The notes: generated from the letters alone by a model not told the origin. A stretch of DNA of 64,000 nucleotides from Choristoneura fumiferana (GCF_025370935.1 NC_133500.1:5352040-5416039); one strand, 5' to 3'; counted from the stretch's first letter, positions 30,863 through 41,162 are shown. Program-made: numbers and translations.

Positions 30863-31552
30863 CCATCTTCGTCCCAGGCTATATATGTCAGCGGCCGATT
30901 GTAGGTACAATCCGCCAGATCACGAAATTCCTAGGCATATCGTGAAATGGTGCCATTTCATGAATTGTCTAAAGGACATTCGCCATATCGTTCAAAACTC
31001 ACCGTTTAACGATTTGCCTGGTGAAGTTTAGGCAGATCATGAAATTCCTAGGCATATCATGAAACACGAAATGCCGCCATATCGGTTCTGGCACTTCGCC
31101 GGCCGCTGCCGCGGCACGTTCGCTTGGCTCGCTCGGCTCGTGCGTTGTGGTCACAATTCATTATAACCACTCCTCGCTTCGCTCGTCGTACCTAAATTTT
31201 TCTTTTTTTCGACATATCACGATGTGCCCGTTATAGAGCTAGGAATATCGACGAATGCTCTAATCGATCTCCCGTATTGTTTCTCAGGCACATCGTGATA
31301 TGTCTGACCAACTTTTAGGCATATCATGAAATGGCGCCATTTTACGATATGCCTAGGAATTTCGTGATCTGGCGGATTTTACGATCGGCCGCCGGCATTA
31401 TACATCCCGCTGCTGGGCACAGGTCTCCTCTCAAAATAAAAGTACTTGAGCTGTAGCTCCCACGCGGTCTAGTGTAGGTTGCAGGCCACACGCCATTAAA
31501 ATTTAATCTCTTTGCAAGTGTGTACAAGTTAACCGCGGCTTTGCTTACGCTC
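30863..31552 (-). mobile_element. tRNA-like SINE-1, split by a MITE
   Basis: The left part, CATCTTCGTCCCAGGCTATATATG at 30863-30886, and the right part, TATACATCCCGCTGCTGGGC at 31399 onward, are consecutive in an intact SINE. The right part continues with CACAGGTCTCCTCTCAAAAT and TCCCACGCGGTC. The element at 30887-31396 interrupts them. Confidence 0.65.
30887..31396. mobile_element. 510-bp non-autonomous element with long inverted ends
   Basis: Left GCGGCCGATTGTA...ATCCGCCAGATCACGAAATTCC faces right GGAATTTCGTGATCTGGCGG...ACGATCGGCCGCC, with inverted ends of about 70 bp. The word AGGCATATC(A/G)TGAAA is repeated in both orientations inside, and the centre (31085-31150) is GC-rich. It is inserted in a SINE. 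It has no coding; the superfamily is unknown. Confidence 0.7.
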
Positions 31553-32832
31553 ACTTTTAAAATAACCGACGAACACATTTTATCCTTCGTGTATATGTGG
31601 AGTGTGGTATGCGTGTATTGAAGCGTGATGAGATGATGTACGTTTGAATTTGAACGAAGAATGAATACTGAGTTTGAGTGAAGAACAAATGAGATGTTAT
31701 GGCAGTTGACGACGTACGAGGAACGTAAACAGACGTGTGTGTTCATTGTGTTTTCTTTTCTAACGTAATTTTATACGATTTGTATCATTTTTTTCAAATT
31801 CGCTGGCCAATAAAGGCAACTACAAGCTACTGCTCCGTTTCATTTCACGAACTGGTTCCCACATATATACAATATGTATTTGTAATATAATATTGTTGTG
31901 TCTTGTGTATGAAAACTGGAAGTAGAAATACAGTTCCTTGTAAGCTTCTGTTCGGCGTTTCCTTTAAAACAAGACCTGCGCTGTTCACAATCTCTCAAAG
32001 CGCCGGTGGCGACACCCCTTGTGATGCTGGCGGCGGTGATTGCTGATCAGGTGACAGGCGTGCATGTTTCGATGGCAGCAAAGTAGATACGGACATCTAC
32101 ATTTTTTCAAAAAATGCTTTTTTACAAAAAATAACTTATTTCAACCATATCTACAAGTCTGTTTTAAAAAATTATTTCAAATTTCAAAATAATAAGAAAA
32201 TTTGGCACGTAAAAGAAAACATCTACACCAGCTTTTTAAAAAACATCGCAGTAGAAACGGACATTTGAATTTATCCCCTTTTACTTCGGAGGTTTGACAG
32301 GATGCTTGAAGTCGTCAATAAAGTCATCAGTCACCTGTCACATTCGGATTTGAAATTTTAAGAAAACAATGCAAGATACCTACGAAAGTGAGGACCTGTG
32401 AAACAATCATGTTATTATTATAGTGTTAATTGTCGCAATATTAGCGCTAGTAATGAGATTTCTTTTGAGGTTACGGCCTGACGTAAACACGGACATATGC
32501 CAGTTGTCCGTTTATACGTCATACTTTTTGCAATATGTCTCAATCTACAAAATTATTATTTCTTAATTTCTATGAGGAAATTATTTGTTTTTTTTTTTCT
32601 TAAATATTTTAAACACATATATAGTACTTAAACATTGGTTTCGTACACTTGTTTTTATTTTTTTTAAAGAAAATGAATTAAAATTCTTAAACAACCAAGT
32701 CAGTACTCAAGTTTCTATTGATTGCAGCTTACCGCTTTTGGATACAACACGCCTGAACAGATCTTGACTGATGATGACGAGCAATCTGTTTTTTCCTAAT
32801 AGTAGAAAGTAGTAGGATATCGATTATACTAT
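31553..32832. other. 1.3 kb intergenic DNA, nothing recognised
   Basis: AT-rich with poly(T) and poly(A) runs. No coding frame with a motif. The GC-richer stretch around 31990-32060 is not identifiable. Confidence 0.4.
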
Positions 32833-33141
32833 TCATCATCAGCAATAGCAGTCCGGACATAGGCCTCTCCCACAAACCGCCATTGCGTCCTGTCCTCGCT
32901 AGACGCATCCAGCTTCTACCAGCAGCCTTTCGCAGATCGTCTCTCTACCTGGCGGAGGGCGTCTTACACTACGTTTGCCGAGACTCACATAACTTCAGCG
33001 GTTGTCGGTGCTTCAACAGATATGACCAGCCCCACTGCCACTTGCTAATTCTATGAGCTATTGTTGATGACCTTAGTTCTGTGTCGGATAGTCTCGTTGC
33101 GGATTTTATCCTTCAGAAAAACTCTGAGCATAGTTCTGGTC
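32833..33141 (-). mobile_element. RTE LINE C-terminal fragment, cut by the gap
   Basis: The minus strand runs from the gap edge with TRTMLRVFLKDKIRNETIRHR, the segment that in the copy at 56632-57058 reads RAMERAMLGVSLKDRSRNEV. It then passes through worn coding sequence to a short (CATCAT) end. The 5' side is lost in the run of N. It is not functional as seen. Confidence 0.75.
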
Positions 33142-33856
33142 NNNNNNNNNNNNNNNNNNNNNNNNNNNNNNNNNNNNNNNNNNNNNNNNNNNNNNNNNNN
33201 NNNNNNNNNNNNNNNNNNNNNNNNNNNNNNNNNNNNNNNNNNNNNNNNNNNNNNNNNNNNNNNNNNNNNNNNNNNNNNNNNNNNNNNNNNNNNNNNNNNN
33301 NNNNNNNNNNNNNNNNNNNNNNNNNNNNNNNNNNNNNNNNNNNNNNNNNNNNNNNNNNNNNNNNNNNNNNNNNNNNNNNNNNNNNNNNNNNNNNNNNNNN
33401 NNNNNNNNNNNNNNNNNNNNNNNNNNNNNNNNNNNNNNNNNNNNNNNNNNNNNNNNNNNNNNNNNNNNNNNNNNNNNNNNNNNNNNNNNNNNNNNNNNNN
33501 NNNNNNNNNNNNNNNNNNNNNNNNNNNNNNNNNNNNNNNNNNNNNNNNNNNNNNNNNNNNNNNNNNNNNNNNNNNNNNNNNNNNNNNNNNNNNNNNNNNN
33601 NNNNNNNNNNNNNNNNNNNNNNNNNNNNNNNNNNNNNNNNNNNNNNNNNNNNNNNNNNNNNNNNNNNNNNNNNNNNNNNNNNNNNNNNNNNNNNNNNNNN
33701 NNNNNNNNNNNNNNNNNNNNNNNNNNNNNNNNNNNNNNNNNNNNNNNNNNNNNNNNNNNNNNNNNNNNNNNNNNNNNNNNNNNNNNNNNNNNNNNNNNNN
33801 NNNNNNNNNNNNNNNNNNNNNNNNNNNNNNNNNNNNNNNNNNNNNNNNNNNNNNNN
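33142..33856. other. Assembly gap (715 N)
   Basis: Unknown bases. The upstream side is a minus-strand RTE fragment and the downstream side enters gag of an LTR retrotransposon. The missing part should therefore contain the retrotransposon 5' LTR, primer site and gag N-terminus, plus the 5' side of the RTE copy. The true size may differ. Confidence 1.
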
Positions 33857-34593
33857 AGTCTATACTTATTACCTGGGCTGAGTGGCAGCAGAGGTTGTTA
33901 AGGGCATTTCCTTCTGAAACCAATTACGCTGCGTTATTAATGGAGATGTTAGATAGATGTTTGAAATTTGGGGAGTCGGTCGACGAGTACTACTATGATA
34001 AGATGATTTTACTAAATGCGTGTAATATTACAGGTAAACAAGCTGTTGATTGTTTAGTGTACGCTATAGATGATAGGATCTTGCGGTCAAGCGCCATGTC
34101 AGCGCGATTAACTGATCCCGAGGAGTTGTTTAAGTTTTTAAAGGATTTTAGTAAGGAAAGTAATCTAAGGGCGGCTAAACGACCAAGTACAAGCGCTTCC
34201 AATGAACTAATCTGTTTCAAATGTAACAAACCTGGGCACCGTAGCGTTAATTGCCGCAGTTCCAATATCAAGGAGGTAACATGTTATAATTGCAAAGAGA
34301 AAGGGCATGTATCAAGCAAATGCACCAAACCTCTCAACAAATGTGATAATTGTAATATTATTGGTCACAAATCCGCAGATTGTTTCCGCAACAAGTCTAT
34401 TAATAGTAATAATAATAACAAAAGTTCTGATAAAAAGACCATGTTTGCTCAAAGCCATAAGCCTGATTCAAAATTCTATAAACAGGTCCTTATAAATACT
34501 TCAATTCCCATTAAATGCTACATCGACTTTGGAAGCGATTGTACGCTGGTCAGACAAGATATTGTTGACAGTCACTCATTGCCAAAATTTTGA
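33857..34593 (+). CDS. Gag C-terminus with zinc knuckles, running into protease
   Basis: Partial: the start is in the gap. The first 110 codons have the helical capsid character of Ty3/gypsy Gag (WAEWQQRLLRAFPSETNY). Three CCHC zinc knuckles follow at 34213-34254, 34282-34323 and 34342-34383 (C-x2-C-x4-H-x4-C), which bind RNA during packaging. An Asn/Lys/Ser-rich linker leads to the start of an aspartic protease. Its active-site motif is DFGS at 34525-34536, where most relatives have DSG or DTG. A one-base shift after SLPKF produces TGATAATGA at 34591. Confidence 0.9.
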
Positions 34594-34988
34594 TAATGAC
34601 TTGCCAATAATTCGGGGATTGGTAACAATTCATACACACCTACAGGTCGAACCAAGTTTTCACTAACTATAGGCGAGATTACAGCTGACGTAGATGCATA
34701 CATTGTTGACTCTTCTGTACTGACTGAAGGATTATTAGTAGGGCAAAACTTTACGGAAAGACCTGAAGTTGTAGTAATAAAAACACATGAACGACTTGAC
34801 ATACTTAGACGTGACATACGAACAGACCTGGCAGAGTTGCCTAATAACATTGAACCAGCTGTCCCAAAGTTGTACTTAGAATCGTAACTGATACTAGTGT
34901 GAATGGATTTGAGTTTTGTAGAATGCAAAAGTATTGAACAAAAGGATTGCGATGTGTTCGTTGAGGATAGTTCACGATATCAGAAAAT
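34594..34988 (+). CDS. Protease C-terminus and pol linker, frame-shifted
   Basis: After a compensating shift near 34618 the frame used by gag reopens at 34621 and reads to 34887. It contains TIGEITADVDAYIVD and the flap-like SSVLTEGLLVGQNF, matching the ILG-type loop of retroelement proteases. Further shifts lie near 34877, 34910 and 34985, so the linker to reverse transcriptase (VECKSIEQKDC) is spread over frames 0 and 1. The protein cannot be made as one chain from the sequence as given. Confidence 0.8.
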
Positions 34989-36164
34989 ATGGAATACTGC
35001 GTCATAGGTGGAGTATATAACGTTCATGATGGCGATTGCAAAATCGCTGTTTATAACTATTCAGCAGCACCTGTAACATTGGAAGCTGGTTCATTATTTG
35101 TACGTGCTAACGTCATATCGGCTTTAGAACCTCCTACGAATTTACGTTCAATCACTTGCAACCGCATAATAAACCAGTCTGCTCTTGTTCCTTTAGCGGT
35201 GAGTGATATTAACATGAACCCCAAGTTGTCTGCAGAACAATCAAATGCCCTAGTTCAATTAGTTAATAAATATAGGGTATGTTTTGCGCAAAATCTATCA
35301 GAGTTAGGGTGTACAGATGCTTCAGAAATGGTCATCGAGCTTGCGGACCAAACACCAGTCGTATACCGACCATACAGGCTTAGTTATACTGAGAGACAGA
35401 CCGTTAGAGATATGGTGACTGAACTTATACAAAATGACATTGCTGAGGAATCAAACTCTCCATACGCAAGTCCTGTCATATTGGTTTCTAAGAAAAACGG
35501 TGGGCACAGACTGTGTGTGGACTTTAGGGCATTAAACCGAAAAACAATTAAGGATCATTATCCAATGCCTAGGATTGAAGATCAGTTAGATATGCTTAAT
35601 GGAAATAAATATTACTCTAGCTTAGATCTAGCCAGTGGGTATTACCAAATACCAATTCGTAAAGACTGCAGGCCATATACAGCGTTCATAACTCCTGATG
35701 GGCTATATCAATTTAAAAAGATGCCCTTTGGTCTTGCTAATTCTCCGGCAGTGTTTCAGCGCACTATTAATAAAGTTTTAGGCAATTCTCGATTTAACTC
35801 CACTCTCGCTTATATGGACGATATTTTAATACCCGGAAAAGACTTTGCCGAACAACTACAGAGATTAGAAAACGCGTTTCAGTTGTTAAAGGAAGCCGGA
35901 CTAACTTTAAATTTACAAAAATGCAATTTCTTGCAGGAAGAGTTAGAATATTTGGGATATGAAATAAGCGAGAAGGGTGTTAAACCAGGGAAAGCGAAAA
36001 TTATAGCTGTTCAACGTTTTCCGACACCTAGTAACGTACACGAAGTGAGGCAATTTATGGGGCTAGCCAGTTATTTTAGAAAATTTATGAAGGGATTCGC
36101 TCTCATTGCCAGACCCTTGACAGATTTGACCAAAAAAGGACTGTACCTGGTGTTGGGGAACTGA
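34989..36164 (+). CDS. Reverse transcriptase domain
   Basis: A 391-codon open frame copies element RNA to DNA. The conserved blocks are in order: RLCVDFRALNR (residues 174-184), SLDLASGYYQIPI (211-223, catalytic D213), FKKMPFGLANSPAVFQ (242-257), the catalytic YMDD (275-278), and YLGYEIS...GVKPGKAK (321-336). RQFMGLASYFRKF (354-366) leads toward RNase H. The first 100 residues are the linker after protease. The ATG at 34989 is only where this frame opens; in the element it is internal to pol. The frame is lost near 36140, at a run of A. Confidence 0.95.
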   Translation: MEYCVIGGVYNVHDGDCKIAVYNYSAAPVTLEAGSLFVRANVISALEPPTNLRSITCNRIINQSALVPLAVSDINMNPKLSAEQSNALVQLVNKYRVCFAQNLSELGCTDASEMVIELADQTPVVYRPYRLSYTERQTVRDMVTELIQNDIAEESNSPYASPVILVSKKNGGHRLCVDFRALNRKTIKDHYPMPRIEDQLDMLNGNKYYSSLDLASGYYQIPIRKDCRPYTAFITPDGLYQFKKMPFGLANSPAVFQRTINKVLGNSRFNSTLAYMDDILIPGKDFAEQLQRLENAFQLLKEAGLTLNLQKCNFLQEELEYLGYEISEKGVKPGKAKIIAVQRFPTPSNVHEVRQFMGLASYFRKFMKGFALIARPLTDLTKKGLYLVLGN

Positions 36165-36780
36165 ACAGGAACAGGCTTTTCAACAACTGAAAGCGACCCT
36201 TACACAACGACCCTTGTTAGGCATTTACGACCCTACACGGGAAACTCAGATTCATACTGACGCCAGTAAGTATGGATTAGGAGGCATTTTAATGCAACGA
36301 GATCCCATCACAGATATCTTGAGACCAATAGCTTACTTTAGCCGTAAAACAAGTGTGGAAGAACAAAACTACCACGCATACGAACTCGAAACGTTGGCAG
36401 TAATCAGTTCGTTTCAGCGGTTTCGGGTCTATTTGGTAGGAGTCAAGTTCACACTTGTTACGGACTGTAGCGCGTTAAGAGCCACATTCTCTAAGAGGGA
36501 TCTGATTCCCCGTATAGCGCGTTGGTGGATAGCGTTGCAGGAATTCGATTTCGATATTCAGTACAAACCAGGACATACAATGTGCCATGTTGATGCCCTC
36601 AGTAGGAACCCTCAGCCTTGTGGATCGGATGTTAGCCAGGACCCGATACCCACTGTATTAAGAATAACTCAGGAAGACTGGCTATTGAGTTTACAACTGG
36701 AGGATAGTGAAATTCAGCGTATACGCAAAATTTTTAGAAAACAAAGAGTATTCCGATATAAAGGACAATTACGTAACTAA
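36140..36780 (+). CDS. RNase H domain
   Basis: It continues pol one frame over. After a WCWGTEQEQAFQQLK segment come the RNase H residues of Ty3/gypsy elements: D in HTDASKYGLGG, E in YHAYELETLAV, D in LVTDCSALRA and the HVDALSR block at 36589-36609. RNase H removes the RNA strand during reverse transcription. The ATG at 36214 is internal and not a real start. The frame shifts again near 36735 and ends by chance at 36780. Confidence 0.9.
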
Positions 36781-37387
36781 AGGTAACAAATTGTTTAGAA
36801 AAGTAGGCAATGAATTAAAGTGGGTGGTGCCAAAAACAGCCAGATTCCAACTTTGCAGGCTTAATCATGACGATATAGGTCATTTTAGTATTGATAAGAC
36901 GTTAGAGAAAATCAAACAAGATTTTTGGTTCCCTAAAATGAGACGCTTCATTACTAAATACGTTCGTTCATGTATTGAATGCGCGTACAGTAAGGAACCA
37001 AGTGGCCCCAAAGAGGGGCTACTGCATCCGATTCACAAAGTTGACAGGCCTTTTGACACGGTTCATATTGACCACTTAGGGCCCTTTGTGCGAAGCGCAA
37101 AAGGCCACTCATATCTCCTGGTATTAGTTGACGGGTTCACCAAATTCAGCTTACTCAAACCACTTCGAAACCTGAAGTCCAAGTTAACGATTCGCGCTTT
37201 AGAAGACATTTTTACAACGTTTGGTTACCCTAGTAGACTAATTTCGGATCGTGGCACTTCGTTTACTTCTAAGGAATTCAAAAAGTATTGTGATCAATCC
37301 AAAATTAAGCACATTCTTAACGCAGTATGTACCCTCGCGCTAATGGTCAAGTGGAAAGATATAATAGGACCATACTTGACACTTTAA
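36730..37387 (+). CDS. Integrase: zinc domain and most of catalytic core
   Basis: In the third frame. The N-terminal HHCC zinc domain is present (LNHDDIGHF with H-x4-H, then CIECAYSK with C-x2-C). The DDE core follows: first D in VHIDHLGPF and second D in RLISDRGTSFTSKEF. The catalytic E is in the next frame, because one base is gained or lost near 37325. Integrase inserts the DNA copy into the chromosome. The ATG at 36707 belongs to an out-of-frame stretch and is not the start. Confidence 0.92.
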
Positions 37388-37554
37388 CGGCGTATTCAGA
37401 TAAGTTAGGAGAAAGAAACTGGGACACGGTGTTAGGTCAATTACAGTGGGGTTTAAATAATACGCTTAATAAAGGGATAGGCAGGGCCCCTTCAGAGGCA
37501 ATGTTTGGAGTCAGAATGCTCAGTAAAGGGACAATACTTTTGCAGAAATATTAA
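37327..37554 (+). CDS. Integrase core end with catalytic Glu
   Basis: YPRANGQVERYNRTIL carries the third catalytic residue (E of NGQVE), followed by WDTVLGQLQWGLNNTLNKGIG and the APSEAMFG block usual after the core. The frame is lost near 37535, where TIL is followed by a false stop. Confidence 0.9.
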   Translation: MYPRANGQVERYNRTILDTLTAYSDKLGERNWDTVLGQLQWGLNNTLNKGIGRAPSEAMFGVRMLSKGTILLQKY

Positions 37555-37942
37555 CTAATACGCGACAAACTGGTTCTTTAGATGATATAAGATCACAGAT
37601 AAGTACACACATTGAGAAAGATCAAATGGCTCAGAAAAATCGTTATGACAGGCGTAAAGTAAAAGCTAGAGTTTACAAAGAAGGGGAACTCGTTAAAATA
37701 TTGAAACCAACCCCTGGGAATGATGGCCAAAGTAAGAAATTGCTTCCAAAATTTACAGGTCCATTCAGGGTTACTAAAGTCCTCGATAATGACCGATATG
37801 AAATATCAAGTATAGTAGGGTCTAATATTACTCAAAGGAAGTATTGCAATATATGGCGGCAGATCGTATAAAACCTTGGATTACGACTCAAATAGATAGT
37901 AGTAGTGACTCTGACTCAGACTGTAGCAGTAATGATAACTGA
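37538..37942 (+). CDS. Integrase C-terminal domain with GPF motif and acidic tail
   Basis: Reopened in another frame: a charged helix (DQMAQKNRYDRRKVKARVYK), then GELVKILKP and KLLPKFTGPFRV. The latter is the GPY/F module of Ty3/gypsy integrases, followed by DNDRYEI. One more shift near 37845 gives the final stretch (AADRIKPWITTQI) and an acidic SDSDSD tail ending at TGA 37940-37942. The GPY/F module helps integrase multimerise and bind DNA in known members. Confidence 0.85.
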
Positions 37943-38620
37943 ATCGATTTTTTTTGTGCACGGTTAAATTGTCAATAAAGGAAAATACAAGTGCCTTTGT
38001 TCTGATTACTGTAATACTTCTCTGTGTATGGATAAATTCATAATAATGTGTAATCGATGTGTAATTGTATAATTAAATGAGATTCAATCATGGTTGCAGT
38101 AATGATAGTTAAATGTACTGAAAGAGTTAAAGAACATAACTATTTCATTGTAGCAGTATTTAAGTGTAATTACGATTAGCTTACAATATGCCATATTGCT
38201 TTTCGGAACTGATTATAATTATATTGAGACAGTGATGTAAAGAACTGGATATTCAGAATGTAACATAGTAGTATGATTAGTACCGTTAGTATTGTTAGTA
38301 TGGTTAGTATGGTTAGTATGGTTAGTATGGTTAGTATGGTGAGCATGGTTAGTATGGTTAGTATGGTTAGTATTGGTGAGAATGAGTAGCACTCGGAGAG
38401 TAAGAGGTTGATGACGATTTTGAATATAAGCCAAGAATTGTTTGTAACGGAGTTATATCGACTTTATTATTTAGTAATTATTGGTCATCATTAATGGTGA
38501 TAGATTAATCATTAATGGTAATAACTTGTATTCGAGGAATTTAAGTAAAGTTAAAAATTGTGACAAATGTGTAGTATACATATAAGTTTGAGGACAAACT
38601 TAGGGTCAGGAAAGGCCGAA
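37943..38620 (+). other. Non-coding region between pol and 3' LTR
   Basis: 678 bp with no env-like frame. It contains a 9-bp tandem array (38283-38380). A purine-rich stretch, AGGGTCAGGAAAGGCCGAA at 38602-38620, stands just before the LTR and could act as the polypurine tract, though CC interrupts it. Confidence 0.55.
38283..38380. repeat. 9-bp tandem array GGTTAGTAT
   Basis: About eleven units of GGTTAGTAT with small variants (GTGAGCATG). Position between pol and the 3' LTR suggests it belongs to the retrotransposon. Confidence 0.9.
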
Positions 38621-38946
38621 TGTTAGAAAATCAGTATACTATAAATATAGTATGTACCTATTAATGTGTATAATGTAACAGTAACTGATTTGACTAATCA
38701 TACATAAAGTACCCAGTTTGAAATAACAACGGATAGTGACGTCACATCCGAGTAGGAGGGCGTTGTCATTTGTAATTATAGAATCCATAAGAAAATGATT
38801 CATTCGAAGACTGACATTCTTAGAGATAACTACCATAACTAGCAGTCACATCTTGTGTGTGTATCTTAATAAAATCAAGCGCTAGAAAGTGATCAAAAGT
38901 GTTAACTAGTTTATTAATCTTAATAAACGTTATTTGAATAACGACA
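38621..38946 (+). repeat. Probable 3' LTR
   Basis: It begins TGTTAGAAAATC just after a purine-rich stretch and ends GAATAACGACA, so it has TG...CA termini over 326 bp. Inside are TATAAATA (38640-38647), a palindromic TGACGTCA near 38738 and two AATAAA signals (38868 and 38922). The 5' copy is in the gap or absent, so the borders rest on these signals only. Confidence 0.5.
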
Positions 38947-38982
38947 TTTTATTATTGACCACCTGATTGTTTATACAAACCA

Positions 38983-39050
38983 TTGACTTTCTTTGCAAGC
39001 ACATGGATTTTGAAAAATGTAGATGCGAGCCTGGATTTGAATTCATTCAG
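38983..39050 (-). repeat. SINE-1 fragment
   Basis: CATGGATTTTGAAAAATGTAGATGCGAGCCTGGATTTGAA resembles the reverse complement of the B-box side of SINE-1. A (GATGAT)n run follows at 39065-39090. Confidence 0.45.
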
Positions 39051-39290
39051 TTGCCTAAAATAGGCTGATGATGATGATGATGATGATGACCTAGTCTTTT
39101 CCTTTAATATCCATAGACGTGGCCCAAAGAGTCGCAATATGAGACAGTAAACAAGAAAACTGGAATGTACCGTCTTATTTGCAATATGGAAATGCTTTAC
39201 GGACTGCTGAACGTCACACTCGACTCGCATCGAGTCTTAACCGACAACGCAAGAAAGGGAGGTTATTGGATTACAATTGGATATTTCTTG

Positions 39291-39567
39291 CAGGTGGTAG
39301 GACCTTGTGCAAGGTCCGCCCGGATTGCTACCACCATCTTGCTCGCTAATCCTGCCGTGAAGCAGCAGTGCTTGCACTGTTGTGTTTCGGCGTGGAGAGT
39401 AAGACAGCTGGTGAAATTACTGGCACTTAAGGTGTACCATCTTAGGCCTGTAGGTTGGCAACGCATCTGCAATACCCCTGGTGTTGCAGATGTTTATGGG
39501 CGGTGGTGATCTCTTACCACCAGCAGACCCACTTGCTCGTTTGTCATCCAGTCGAATAAAAAAAAAT
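39291..39567 (+). repeat. D-family LINE/SINE 3' end, full
   Basis: Runs from GCAGGTGGTAGGACCTTGTGC through GCCCGGATTGCTACC, CTAATCCTGCCGTGAAGC, GCGTGGAGAGTAAGACAGC, TGTTTATGGGCGGTGGTGA and GACCCACTTGCTCG to CCAGTCGAATAAAAAAAAA. No coding; I regard it as a LINE 3' untranslated tail. Confidence 0.8.
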
Positions 39568-40232
39568 GTTTTAATGTAAGGGCTAGTACAGACGGACTGC
39601 ATCGCAACTGCAACGTAACCGCAAATGCCGGCTGCCCACATATTTTTTATTACCTAGTACCTGGGCGACCGAGCTTTGCTCGGGCTAAAACTCGATTACA
39701 AGCGTTTTTCCAGAGATAAGACCGAGCTAAATCGATTTTTCATCCCCGAAATCCCTACATACCAAATTTAATCAATGTCAGCCCACTATAAAGCTACCAA
39801 CCGTGTTTCCTCGCCGTTTAAAACAATGCGGCCCGATTCACGGGATTCCCGGGTACATTGAGCATTACCTCTGCCGGACGGATTCCCGGACAGTCCGTCC
39901 GGCACGGCAAGGTTGCCAAAAGAGCGATATAATGAAGAAATAACATAAAAAACTTTTAAAAGTTGCAAAACCCCCTGGTATTACCAAATATTTCGAAGTT
40001 TAATGGGTCAAAATTCATTCCGTTGTCTTGTTTTTGCCGCCGAAAAAAAAAACGGACATTTTTATTTTTCTCTAGTTTAATATCAGTTACACTGGAAAAA
40101 GACAAACAATGCCACCACCTCTTTTATTAATTTTCTTAGTTAGAAAACAAATAATTTCGTGACAGAGTGGCCAGACACAAGACAGTGAAAAGCATTTTGA
40201 CCATTATAATGTCAAAAACGGTTGAACCGATT
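39568..40232. other. Intergenic DNA, nothing recognised
   Basis: A GGCGACCGAGCTTTGCTCGG patch at about 39663 is a small palindrome. No gene. Confidence 0.4.
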
Positions 40233-40478
40233 TTTTTAACCCCCGACGCAAAAAGAGGGGTGCTATAAGTTTGACCGTTATTTATGTCTGTATGTCTGTC
40301 TGTGGCACCGTAGCTCTTAAATGGGTGGACCGATTTGAATGCAATTGTTTTTATTTGAAATCAGGTATTCTAGCAATGGTTCTTAGACATGTTTCATCAA
40401 AATGGGTTTAGCCGTTTTTGAGATATTGAACTTGAAGTGACAAATTCGGGGGTTTTCCAACTTTTTGCTGATTAAGTT
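40233..40478 (+). mobile_element. C-family element
   Basis: AACCCCCGACGCAAAAAGAGG, GTCTGTGGCACCGTAGCTC, CATGTTTCATCAAAATGGG, and AAATTCGGGGGTTTTCCAAC at the end, as in 28962-29240. Confidence 0.75.
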
Positions 40479-41160
40479 ATTCAAACCTAGTTCTACTGCA
40501 AGGAAAAATTGCGATTTCACGTGAAGAAAACCGAATCGCAATCGACAAGATTTCATTTTTTTAACACCTGTAAATTACTACAGGCATCGAAAGAGTTTTG
40601 CCTCCTGGACATGGGAAAATATTTATTATAATTTATTTCTCCATATTTAAAAATTATACAAAAAAAATATATCTGAATTTGCCAACACTACCACAAAATA
40701 GATATGTTTCCTTTGCCTTTTTCACCAGAAAAAGGAGCTGTCATAATTTTGACAACTTCTACGTCAGACTTATATGATTTTTTTAAAATAGAGACTAGAC
40801 AAAAGTAATGGATCTATTGTGTGGTAGTTTTGGAGTTATGCCCTTTTAGAACAAGCACATCTTAAAAAAATGTTATGTATTAATTAATAATCGCAGCGAA
40901 ATTTTAAAAAGATCTCCGTCTTTCTCTTTCCAAACAGAATACTGAAAACGAATCAAATTATAGTCTTAAAAATATGAAATCATGTCAATTGGTTCATCCT
41001 TTAATTTTGGCATGCAACAACCCTAGTTCTAGGGTTTATGTGGTTCGTATTGATTCTGGCAAAGCCAGTTAGGATTAAGTTGGACATTTGAACAATGTTC
41101 CGTTCACCTCGCCGAGGATTTTGTTCGGACGCGGCTTTACCGAACTTTAATTTAGTTTTC
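40479..41160. other. Intergenic DNA, nothing recognised
   Basis: AT-rich; no repeat partner seen. Confidence 0.4.
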
Positions 41161-41162
41161 GA

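Larger units (their letters stand above)
33857..38946 (+). mobile_element. Ty3/gypsy-type LTR retrotransposon, 5' end missing
   Basis: Domains run in the order gag (three zinc knuckles), protease, reverse transcriptase, RNase H, integrase with HHCC and DDE residues and a GPF motif, then a non-coding stretch and a likely 3' LTR. This order defines the Ty3/gypsy superfamily (Metaviridae). No env-like frame follows pol. About ten single-base shifts break the frame, yet between them I see no stop caused by substitution. Confidence 0.95.

Noticed and set aside
31342..31746. 134-codon minus-strand frame
   Set aside because: It starts in unremarkable DNA and runs into the SINE and the inverted-repeat element; no protein motif.
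33061..33881. Long frames across the run of N
   Set aside because: Open only because N cannot produce stop codons. Only the parts outside 33142-33856 mean anything.
38219..38434. 71-codon minus-strand frame with repeated Asn-His-Thr
   Set aside because: It is the translation of the 9-bp tandem array, not a gene.
37943..38620. Possible env gene after pol
   Set aside because: No open frame of useful length, signal peptide or membrane segment in this stretch.
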